A stretch of 5,034 bases of DNA. It comes from Betaproteobacteria bacterium. Its GTDB lineage: Bacteria; Pseudomonadota; Gammaproteobacteria; Burkholderiales; Burkholderiaceae_D. The position numbers and the translations under genes were made by a program. Location of the stretch: assembly GCA_015655165.1 (NCBI GenBank), contig JAATFN010000347.1, positions 1 to 5,034 of the forward strand, in the 5' to 3' direction. Positions 1 through 5,034 of this stretch are shown here, in pieces (positions within the stretch are counted from its first letter, which is position 1; each line of letters begins with the position of its first letter). A model generated the notes under the pieces. It saw only the letters and a program-made list of their open reading frames with translations, made no database searches and had not been told where the DNA came from.

Positions 1-395
1 GCATTCCTGCTGCCGACAATGGCCAATGATGGCGCCTGCAATAGTTCCAGACGTCCTTTGACATACAACAGTAAAGGTGGATCATCAGTGGTTAAGAGGC
101 TTGCCGGATAATCTGCATCGGCCAAAGTCACAATGCGGTTACCTGAAGACACCGACCAATCCAGTGCCCTGGTAATATATGCTTGCTGTTCAGTCGTAAC
201 GTCAGACATGAGCGACACAGCAATGCGCTCGGGCACAATCTTGATCAAGGCTGAATAGGTCGCTGCAAAAATTTGTTCAGGCAAACCGAACACGCCCAGC
301 AACTTGCGTGCAGTGACAGTTCCCACACCTTCTGTTTGTGTTAGACGCAACCAACCAGCCAACTCTGTACGTTCTGCCACATTGACACCTGACAT
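1..395 (-). CDS. dprA: DNA-processing protein DprA, N-terminal part (cut by window edge)
   Basis: DprA (Smf) is a cytoplasmic protein that binds incoming single-stranded DNA during natural transformation and loads RecA on it. Only the first 131 codons are in the window; the family is usually about 360-390 residues, so most of the Rossmann fold and any C-terminal winged helix are missing. Visible are a helical N-terminal segment with a helix-hairpin-like stretch (about residues 11-45, with EGVGTVTARKLL), the family signature around 96-114 (YP...LL....PPLLLYVKG), and the first strand and loop of the nucleotide-binding-like fold, AIVGSRN at 125-131. The ATG at 395 is chosen because it lies 7 bases after the stop of the upstream LysM gene, with AGGA right after that stop as ribosome binding site. 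This suggests translational coupling in a two-gene operon. Family assignment is firm; whether the full gene is intact cannot be seen. Confidence 0.93.
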   Translation of the reverse strand, partial: MSGVNVAERTELAGWLRLTQTEGVGTVTARKLLGVFGLPEQIFAATYSALIKIVPERIAVSLMSDVTTEQQAYITRALDWSVSSGNRIVTLADADYPASLLTTDDPPLLLYVKGRLELLQAPSLAIVGSRN

Positions 396-402
396 AATTC
401 CT

Positions 403-1428
403 TCATTCTGTCGCACGCGACTCCTGCGGGGCATGGACACTGTCTCCCACCTGGACCGGTTCCGAGACTTCCATGATCAACCCATAAGACAATTTTTCAA
501 ATACCCGAAACACCAGCAAACTGCCAAACTGCTCGTCCGGCAGGCGCATTGTACTGTTACTGCCTGCATCCCGTATGGTTCTGTCGGTACGATACAGTCC
601 CAGCACAGTACCTACCGACAATTGATCGCCAACGCCTTTATTGATCGTCACAACCTGATTCTGGCCGACATATACCTCACCACCATATGTAGACACGACC
701 TTAGCACCAAACGTGTCTTCCGGGCCATGAGGTGCCTGCAACAACATTTTATCTTCGTCCACAAAGGGGACCAGTCTATCCCCCACGACGATTTCCTGTC
801 TCGCATCCTCAACAACAAACACACTGGCCTCGTCAGCAGTACCAAGACGCTGCAATTTGACCCGGCCAAGATACATGGCCTCGTAACCAAGTTTTTCTTT
901 TGTGTCGGGATCAATTAATGCCCGTCCCTGGCGCAACACCTGAAACTCTTTTTGATTCTGCAATTGACCAGACACGTAGATCTTGTCTCTGGTTCCCATA
1001 TGCATACGATAATCTTGACCTGCCACAATGCGTGGCGCACTATCCAACTCGCCCTCGGAAATGATCAACGACCGTGACAAAAACGGCATGATAACCCGCA
1101 TATCGATGGTCGGAATAGCTTCCTTTTTTGTCAGGTCCACTTCGCCCATCAAGCGTAAAATGCCTGCGACCTTGTCAAACACAATCACCTGCCCGGGATA
1201 AATCCAGTGGGGATTGGCAATCTGTTCATAATTCATATTCCAGACTTTTGGCCAACACCAGGGTGATGCCAGGAATTTACCGGCAATACCCCATAACGTA
1301 TCCCCCTGCACCACTGTGTGGCGCTCAGGCGCTTTAGGACGAAATACACATTGATTATTGATTGCTGAAAACGCGGGAGAACTCGCAATCAGAGCCCAAA
1401 ACAGTATGGCTATGCTACACTTTTTCAT
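403..1428 (-). CDS. Exported LysM-domain peptidoglycan-binding protein
   Basis: The 341-residue protein begins with a Sec signal peptide: MKK, a hydrophobic core at about 4-18, and a likely cleavage after AFSA at 22. A single LysM domain follows at about 36-85 (HTVVQGDTLWGIAGKFL, then PWCWPKVW, ANPHWIYPGQ and VIVF). LysM domains bind the glycan strands of peptidoglycan, so a periplasmic, wall-associated location is inferred. Residues from about 90 to 341 form a beta-rich tail without a motif I can name; it contains ALIDPDTKEKLGYEA and several VGD turns (VVGDRLV, VGDSV). No hydrolase catalytic domain is visible, so I do not call it an enzyme. An open frame extends upstream to 1518, but the start at 1428 is preferred because GGAGA lies four bases before it and the signal peptide begins there. 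LysM proteins of this type commonly precede dprA in betaproteobacteria; any functional link to competence is unproven. Confidence 0.88.
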   Translation of the reverse strand: MKKCSIAILFWALIASSPAFSAINNQCVFRPKAPERHTVVQGDTLWGIAGKFLASPWCWPKVWNMNYEQIANPHWIYPGQVIVFDKVAGILRLMGEVDLTKKEAIPTIDMRVIMPFLSRSLIISEGELDSAPRIVAGQDYRMHMGTRDKIYVSGQLQNQKEFQVLRQGRALIDPDTKEKLGYEAMYLGRVKLQRLGTADEASVFVVEDARQEIVVGDRLVPFVDEDKMLLQAPHGPEDTFGAKVVSTYGGEVYVGQNQVVTINKGVGDQLSVGTVLGLYRTDRTIRDAGSNSTMRLPDEQFGSLLVFRVFEKLSYGLIMEVSEPVQVGDSVHAPQESRATE

Positions 1429-1432
1429 AAAT

Positions 1433-1437
1433 TCTCC
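1433..1437 (-). promoter_or_regulatory. Ribosome binding site deciding the LysM gene start
   Basis: On the minus strand GGAGA is followed by ATTT and then the ATG at 1428. The longer in-frame start at 1518 would put 30 extra residues before the signal peptide, so this site supports the shorter protein. Confidence 0.75.
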
Positions 1438-1464
1438 ATATGGCGAAAAAAATCCAAAGCAGTC

Positions 1465-1495
1465 TGTATAGCTTACTGGTGCAGAAATTCTGCAA
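1465..1495 (-). promoter_or_regulatory. Candidate promoter of the LysM-dprA operon
   Basis: Read on the minus strand, TTGCAG (1495-1490) and TATACA (1470-1465) resemble -35 and -10 boxes, but the spacer is 19 bases, longer than the usual 17. The -10 box is a good match; the -35 box is moderate and overlaps the 15-base palindrome at 1480-1494. No other pair in the divergent region looked better. This is a pattern call only. Confidence 0.3.
1480..1494. repeat. Perfect 15-base palindrome in the divergent def / LysM-dprA region
   Basis: TGCAGAA and TTCTGCA are exact reverse complements around a single central A. The right arm with its flank (AAATTCTGC, 1485-1493) is repeated in direct orientation at 1504-1512, 19 bases further on. 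The palindrome overlaps the candidate -35 box of the LysM-dprA operon, which would suit a repressor or activator site. It is too short and has no T-run to act as a terminator. The binding protein is unknown. Confidence 0.5.
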
Positions 1496-1579
1496 AGACC
1501 GATAAATTCTGCCCACAAATCCTTGAACTAGCAAGAAAAACCCTCATCTGTCCCTTATGAAGTACTCACCTATAGACGT

Positions 1580-2095
1580 ATGGCTCTGTTAAACATTCTC
1601 CGCTATCCTGACCCACGTTTGCACAAAGTTGCCAAGCCGGTAACTGTTTTTGACGAGCGCTTAACAACACTGGTGGCCGACATGGCTCACACCATGTATG
1701 AAGCACCAGGAGTTGGCCTTGCCGCAACGCAAGTGGATGTCCACGAGCAAATTGTGGTGATCGACATTTCCGAACAAGGCAACGAATTACGTGTATTTAT
1801 CAATCCCGAACTCCTCTGGGCCAGTGAAGAGACAAAAAGCTACGACGAAGGCTGTTTATCCGTACCAGGCATTTACGATGGTGTAGAGCGCCCTGCACGC
1901 GTTAAAGTCCGTGCGTTAGACGTCAATGGCCAGCCATTCGAAATCGATGCGGACGACCTGTTAGCAGTATGTATCCAGCATGAAATGGATCATTTGAAAG
2001 GTAAAGTGTTTGTGGAGTATCTTTCTCCACTCAAACGCAACCGTATTAAAACCAAGATGCTCAAAGAAGAACGCGAAGCCCGTCGCGACAAATAA
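1580..2095 (+). CDS. def: Peptide deformylase
   Basis: This 171-residue cytoplasmic metalloenzyme removes the formyl group from the initiator methionine of nascent proteins. All three family motifs are intact: GVGLAATQ at 44-51, EGCLSVPG at 90-97 with metal-ligand Cys92, and QHEMDH at 133-138 with ligands His134 and His138 and catalytic Glu135. The start [15 protein letters not shown] matches the family's usual N-terminus, and the length is normal for a bacterial type I enzyme. The C-terminal tail (about 151-171) is lysine- and arginine-rich, as often seen. The start is fixed by protein similarity: no clear Shine-Dalgarno sequence precedes the ATG, and no in-frame start lies close upstream. 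The gene diverges from LysM-dprA and ends in an intrinsic terminator. Its frequent partner fmt (methionyl-tRNA formyltransferase) does not follow it. Confidence 0.97.
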   Translation: MALLNILRYPDPRLHKVAKPVTVFDERLTTLVADMAHTMYEAPGVGLAATQVDVHEQIVVIDISEQGNELRVFINPELLWASEETKSYDEGCLSVPGIYDGVERPARVKVRALDVNGQPFEIDADDLLAVCIQHEMDHLKGKVFVEYLSPLKRNRIKTKMLKEEREARRDK

Positions 2096-2168
2096 CACAT
2101 TGCACAAATAACCACTTCATCCACATCAGCCGCCAAGATCAAACATGCGGTATTGCCTCCAATCTGAC

Positions 2169-2203
2169 AACTGCCCCGGCATTGATCCGGAGGCAGTTTT
2201 TTT
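2169..2203 (+). terminator. Intrinsic (Rho-independent) terminator after def
   Basis: The stem is AACTGCC-CCGG (2169-2179) pairing with CCGG-GGCAGTT (2187-2190 and 2192-2198), with one bulged A at 2191 and a seven-base loop, CATTGAT. The stem runs directly into seven consecutive T (2197-2203). It lies 74 bases after the def stop. It should separate def from the exoprotein gene, so that gene needs its own promoter. Confidence 0.88.
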
Positions 2204-2217
2204 ATATCAGCATCCGT

Positions 2218-2234
2218 TCCCAATTGTATTGGGA
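2218..2234. repeat. Inverted repeat just after the def terminator
   Basis: TCCCAAT and ATTGGGA form perfect 7-base arms around TGT. No T-run follows, so it is not an obvious second terminator. It shares its outer five bases with the repeat at 2361-2374, which fits a protein-binding site or an RNA hairpin. Confidence 0.5.
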
Positions 2235-2360
2235 CACATCATTTCCCCCTGCATTGCTGTCGTTGGCCCACCACAAAGTGTTGCTGGATAGGTAATCAAA
2301 GGCACTATAAAAGCCTGCAAACAATGTGATATGTCTTTGCTGTAGCGGCTTTGAGAGCAT

Positions 2361-2374
2361 TCCCATAGCTGGGA
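2361..2374. repeat. Second TCCCA/TGGGA inverted repeat upstream of the exoprotein gene
   Basis: TCCCA and TGGGA form 5-base arms around TAGC. The stem can be lengthened by CA/TG (2358-2359 with 2375-2376) if T2360 bulges. Farther out, TAGCG (2343-2347) can pair with CGCTA (2378-2382), and TGTAG (2341-2345) could alternatively pair with CTACA (2388-2392). It lies 61 bases before the exoprotein start codon, just upstream of the best -10 candidate. Confidence 0.4.
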
Positions 2375-2383
2375 TGGCGCTAG

Positions 2384-2412
2384 TTTTCTACACTGGTTGA
2401 AGGTGTTATAAG
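2384..2412 (+). promoter_or_regulatory. Candidate extended -10 promoter for the exoprotein gene
   Basis: TG at 2404-2405, one base, then TATAAG at 2407-2412 gives an extended -10 element. The -35 position (2384-2389, TTTTCT) is poor, as is common for extended -10 promoters. Transcription would start near 2419 and leave a leader of only about 17 bases that just covers the ribosome binding site. The TTGCTG/CTATAA pair at 2281-2310 is the alternative. Confidence 0.35.
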
Positions 2413-2423
2413 CCAACAACTTC

Positions 2424-2433
2424 AGGGGTGGAG
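2424..2433 (+). promoter_or_regulatory. Ribosome binding site of the exoprotein gene
   Basis: The purine-rich run AGGGGTGGAG precedes the ATG at 2436. AGGGG (2424-2428) has a good 7-base spacing, while GGAG (2430-2433) is only two bases away. It supports the start at 2436, which also begins a textbook extended signal peptide. Confidence 0.7.
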
Positions 2434-2435
2434 AA

Positions 2436-2636
2436 ATGAATCAGGGACGCTATCGTGTTATTTTCAACAAGACGACAGGGGACTATGCGGTTGTCTCCGA
2501 ATTAACAAAACGGCATGTCAGATCGACTACATCGGGCGAACCTGTGACGGTTGGCATGTCGGCGTTCTTTGTGCGATTTAGCAAAGTCGCCGTCTGTATT
2601 GCCTTGTTGTGTAACGGCATCAATGTGGTCAGCGCG
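2436..2636 (+). other. Extended signal peptide (ESPR type) of the exoprotein
   Basis: Residues 1-24 (MNQGRYRVIFNKTTGDYAVVSE and on) match the extended signal peptide region known from very large autotransporters and TPS exoproteins, where it is thought to slow inner-membrane transfer. A basic linker follows, then a normal signal core (about 49-63, VAVCIALLC), with likely cleavage after VVSA at 67 leaving Gln68 as the first mature residue. Two cysteines lie in the core (54 and 59); neither sits in a proper lipobox. Confidence 0.88.
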
Positions 2637-5034
2637 CAAATTGTGGCAGATCCCAATTCCCCGCAACAGCCGCATGTCACGACTACCCCGAACCAGATCC
2701 CCAATGTGCAGATTGTGGCACCCAATGGTGCCGGTGTATCGCACAACCAGTACAACACATTCAACGTCGGCCAGCCTGGCGCGATTTTATCGAACAACCC
2801 GGGTGTTGCCAATAGTCAATTGGGTGGTTGGGTAGCACCGAACCCCAATTTGTCGGGTGGTGCAGCTAAAGTCATCATCAACGAGGTGACCGGTACCAGT
2901 AAAACACTATTAAAAGGCTATCTGGAAGTTGCCGGTCAGCGTGCCGATGTGGTGGTAAGTAACCCCAATGGTATCAGCGTAGGTAACTTCGGGTTTATCA
3001 ATACCCAGCGAGGGGTATTGACGACTGGGACACCGTTATTTGGTGGTACAGGTAGTCTGGAAGCATTCCGTGTCGAACAGGGCAGGATTACCGTTGAACA
3101 AGGTAAAAAGCTCAATGACAGTATTACCGAACAAACGGACTTGATTGCACGTAGTGTGCAAATCAATGGCGAGATCTGGGCCAAACAGTTAACGGTGGTA
3201 GCAGGGAGTAACGAGGTCAATTATGCCGACCTGGGTGTGAAGGTGATACCGGGTCGGGGCAGCAAGCCGCAAGTGGCGATTGATGTGGCAGCGTTAGGCG
3301 GGATGTATGCCAACAAGATCAATCTGGTGGGAACGGAAGCCGGCGTCGGGGTCAACCACTACGGTGCGATGGTGGCCCACGTGAATAACGTTCATATCAC
3401 AAGTGGTGGCCGGGTCAATGTGGGTGGCACGACGGCTGCAGCGCAAGACATCATCATCACGGCCACAGATGGTATTGCTACCCGGTTTGGCGGTGTGATC
3501 AATGCCAAAGGCAATGTAGCCCTCACTACAAAGAACGACATACGCCATACAGGTCTGATTGTCAGTGATCAGGACACGACCGTCACTGCAAACAACATCC
3601 ACAATGATGGTCGTCTCTATGGTGACACGATCACGCTCACAGCACAGGGCCAGATCAATAACGGTAAAGGTACACCACATCATGCTGCCGGTGTGGTGGC
3701 AGCGCATGACAGCCTGACGTTGGCGGCCAATACAGTCAATAACAAGGACGGTGCATTGTTGTTGACAGAGAATGGCATGTTACGCATCCATGGTACCGAT
3801 GGTGTGCACAGTCAGGCAGCGCAAGTGAACAATGCCTCTGCGAAGATTGATGCAGGCGGGGATCTGGCGATCAATACGAAGGAACTCAACAACACCAACA
3901 GCCATTACAAGACAGGCGAGAAGTCGGATCATCAGCACGTTGTCGATTACACGGTCAACGGCAAGACCTATACGTCGGATCAGGCAACAATCCATGATAA
4001 CGGTCATTATCAGGTGCTGCATTACACAGACAATCAGGCCATACACATTCAGGACGCAGTCTGGGTAGAAACGGTGAAGCAGTATGCGACCAACGATTAC
4101 CTACGTACGACGACAGAGACGATTTTAAAACAGAGTACACCGGGAGAACTTGTCGCACGTGGTGACATGACGTTGTCGGGCAAGGTGACGAACGATAAAA
4201 GCATCATTGCGGCATCGGGCACTATTCGCGGGGACATCACCGCATTAAACAATATCGATGGCAAGGGTAGCATCAAGGTTCACGACAAGGGAACCAGTAC
4301 CCGGCACAGTACTAAAAGAATTGCGCACGTAGGTAACCAGAAGAATGTCTTTGAGGCAGCGGCAGTACTCGATCATGCGGTGTCGGAAATGACGATTGAT
4401 CTGGTGTTGGCTAAAAAGACAGCGCATGACACGACATTAACAGCATCGTCCAAACCACAAGACAAAGAAGCGGTCAGTGTATTAAGCCAGATCGACAGCC
4501 AGTTGTACCGTCAGGCAGCACCAGGTCAGGGTTATCTGATCGAAACGGATCCGGCGTTTACGCAGTATGCGAAATTCATGTCGAGTGATTACCTGTTAAA
4601 TGCCATGGGTATCCAAGGCAAAACCCATCTGGGTGACGGGTACTACGAACAGAAGATGGTGATGGAACAGATCCTGCGCTTGACAGGACATCGTGACCTG
4701 AGCCAGGGACTAAGTACCGAAGAACAATACAAGGATTTAATGGATGCGGCGTTGGCAGTCCAGGGACAATTGCATTTGACGGCAGGTCAGGCATTAACGC
4801 AGCAGCAACAACACGCATTAACGACCGACATTGTATGGATGGTGTCACAGACATTGACATTGCCGAATGGTCAGACAACCGACGTGTTGTCGCCGGTAGT
4901 GTATCTGGCGCATCACAAAACAGACAATGTACCGACTACCACCACCATGATGACGGCGACCACTATTGCGCTACAGGCGAAGAATGCCATTCGCAATAGT
5001 GGGTTGATCGCAGCGGGTAACAAGTTGTCGTTGA
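2436..5034 (+). CDS. Filamentous-haemagglutinin / CdiA-like two-partner secretion exoprotein (N-terminal part, runs off the window)
   Basis: The frame is open for 866 complete codons with no stop; the last four bases, TTGA, are not an in-frame stop. Domains in order are: extended signal peptide (1-67); TPS secretion domain (about 68-310) with NPNL at 136-139 and NPNGI at 176-180, the motifs that direct these proteins to an outer-membrane TpsB transporter; glycine/asparagine-rich beta-helix repeats (about 350-490); a His/Tyr-rich stretch (490-543); the block RTTTETILKQSTPGEL (557-572) followed by NDKSIIAASG, typical of these proteins; a conserved non-repeat block (699-825); and resumed repeats (about 842-866). 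The mature protein should form a long fibre on the cell surface, acting as an adhesin or, if a C-terminal toxin follows, in contact-dependent growth inhibition. The missing C-terminus would decide between FHA, HecA and CdiA types, so I give no symbol. No TpsB gene is visible upstream, where it often lies. Family is firm, role open. Confidence 0.93.
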   Translation, partial: MNQGRYRVIFNKTTGDYAVVSELTKRHVRSTTSGEPVTVGMSAFFVRFSKVAVCIALLCNGINVVSAQIVADPNSPQQPHVTTTPNQIPNVQIVAPNGAGVSHNQYNTFNVGQPGAILSNNPGVANSQLGGWVAPNPNLSGGAAKVIINEVTGTSKTLLKGYLEVAGQRADVVVSNPNGISVGNFGFINTQRGVLTTGTPLFGGTGSLEAFRVEQGRITVEQGKKLNDSITEQTDLIARSVQINGEIWAKQLTVVAGSNEVNYADLGVKVIPGRGSKPQVAIDVAALGGMYANKINLVGTEAGVGVNHYGAMVAHVNNVHITSGGRVNVGGTTAAAQDIIITATDGIATRFGGVINAKGNVALTTKNDIRHTGLIVSDQDTTVTANNIHNDGRLYGDTITLTAQGQINNGKGTPHHAAGVVAAHDSLTLAANTVNNKDGALLLTENGMLRIHGTDGVHSQAAQVNNASAKIDAGGDLAINTKELNNTNSHYKTGEKSDHQHVVDYTVNGKTYTSDQATIHDNGHYQVLHYTDNQAIHIQDAVWVETVKQYATNDYLRTTTETILKQSTPGELVARGDMTLSGKVTNDKSIIAASGTIRGDITALNNIDGKGSIKVHDKGTSTRHSTKRIAHVGNQKNVFEAAAVLDHAVSEMTIDLVLAKKTAHDTTLTASSKPQDKEAVSVLSQIDSQLYRQAAPGQGYLIETDPAFTQYAKFMSSDYLLNAMGIQGKTHLGDGYYEQKMVMEQILRLTGHRDLSQGLSTEEQYKDLMDAALAVQGQLHLTAGQALTQQQQHALTTDIVWMVSQTLTLPNGQTTDVLSPVVYLAHHKTDNVPTTTTMMTATTIALQAKNAIRNSGLIAAGNKLSL
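4530..4910 (+). other. Conserved non-repeat block inside the exoprotein
   Basis: Residues 699-825 break the beta-helix pattern. They read YLIETDP (700-706), SSDYLL (716-721), LGDGYYEQ (732-739), then LTGHRDL, ALTTDIVWMV (about 794-803) and SPVVYLA (819-825). From memory this string of motifs occurs in many CdiA/HecA-like haemagglutinins from beta- and gammaproteobacteria, between two repeat regions. I know of no experimentally assigned function and could not confirm the match by search. Confidence 0.65.

Larger units (their letters stand above)
2096..2435. other. 340-base intergenic region between def and the exoprotein gene
   Basis: The region holds the def terminator (2169-2203), two inverted repeats with a common half-site (2218-2234 and 2361-2374), a possible extended -10 promoter (2407-2412) and the ribosome binding site of the exoprotein gene. 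A weaker promoter-like pair, TTGCTG at 2281-2286 and CTATAA at 2305-2310 with an 18-base spacer, is also present. I see no tRNA, no insertion-sequence remnant and no convincing small gene. Confidence 0.6.

Noticed and set aside
304..918. A 204-codon plus-strand open frame opposite dprA and the LysM gene
   Set aside because: It is antisense to two well-supported genes. Its protein is rich in Arg, His and Thr with no recognisable domain, so it is a shadow frame.
1429..1518. Upstream extension of the LysM gene to an ATG at 1518
   Set aside because: The extra 30 residues would precede a standard signal peptide, and the GGAGA site supports the start at 1428.
2341..2392. Nested hairpin with a short T-rich stretch as a second terminator or attenuator
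   Set aside because: The outer arms are only five bases, the inner stem needs a bulge, and the T-run is short (TTTTCT). I kept only the inner inverted repeat.
2207..2419. A 70-codon minus-strand frame in the def-exoprotein gap
   Set aside because: It starts with TTG and has no clear ribosome binding site. It is unusually cysteine-rich with no recognisable family, and it covers both inverted repeats, the promoter candidates and part of the terminator T-run.
2486..2620. Lipoprotein signal in the exoprotein because of cysteines in the hydrophobic core
   Set aside because: The residues before Cys59 (ALL) do not make a lipobox, and an ordinary signal cleavage site, VVSA, follows at 67.
3294..3707. 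A 137-codon minus-strand frame inside the exoprotein gene
   Set aside because: It is one of several antisense frames expected from the codon bias of this gene. The sense strand gives a continuous family-typical protein.
5031..5034. TTGA at the window end looking like a stop codon
   Set aside because: The TGA is out of frame. The exoprotein frame reads TTG there and continues beyond the window.
1..5034. CRISPR array, tRNA, rRNA or insertion sequence
   Set aside because: No regularly spaced repeats, cloverleaf sequence, transposase-like frame or terminal inverted repeats were seen anywhere in the window.

Overview
The window looks like a chromosomal segment of a betaproteobacterium. This rests on gene order (a LysM protein plus dprA, divergent from def), on the style of the peptide deformylase, and on an exoprotein carrying the extended signal peptide of beta- and gammaproteobacterial secreted giants. 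Base composition is roughly balanced, and I cannot name the genus.

Left part (1-1428, minus strand): a two-gene operon. The upstream gene encodes an exported LysM-domain protein (403-1428). It is followed after 7 bases by the start of dprA (from 395 down, running off the left edge after 131 codons). DprA loads RecA on incoming single-stranded DNA. The LysM protein is expected to sit on peptidoglycan in the periplasm.

Middle (1429-2203): a 151-base divergent control region holds a perfect 15-base palindrome. It is followed by def (1580-2095, plus strand), a complete peptide deformylase with all metal ligands, and by a strong intrinsic terminator at 2169-2203. In many betaproteobacteria def is followed directly by fmt; here it is not.

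Right part (2204-5034, plus strand): a leader with two inverted repeats sharing the half-site TCCCA/TGGGA and a possible extended -10 promoter. It leads into a very large open gene (2436 to beyond the right edge, 866 complete codons, no stop). This gene encodes a filamentous-haemagglutinin / CdiA-like exoprotein of two-partner secretion. It shows an extended signal peptide, a TPS secretion domain with NPNL and NPNGI motifs, beta-helix haemagglutinin repeats, and a non-repeat conserved block. The C-terminal part, where a toxin would lie if this is a contact-dependent inhibition protein, is outside the window. No TpsB/CdiB transporter gene is present.

The left and middle genes are housekeeping or competence functions. 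The exoprotein is the accessory element, apparently placed at the def-fmt junction. Nothing here is clearly a wholly new system; the exoprotein locus and its leader are the parts most worth following.
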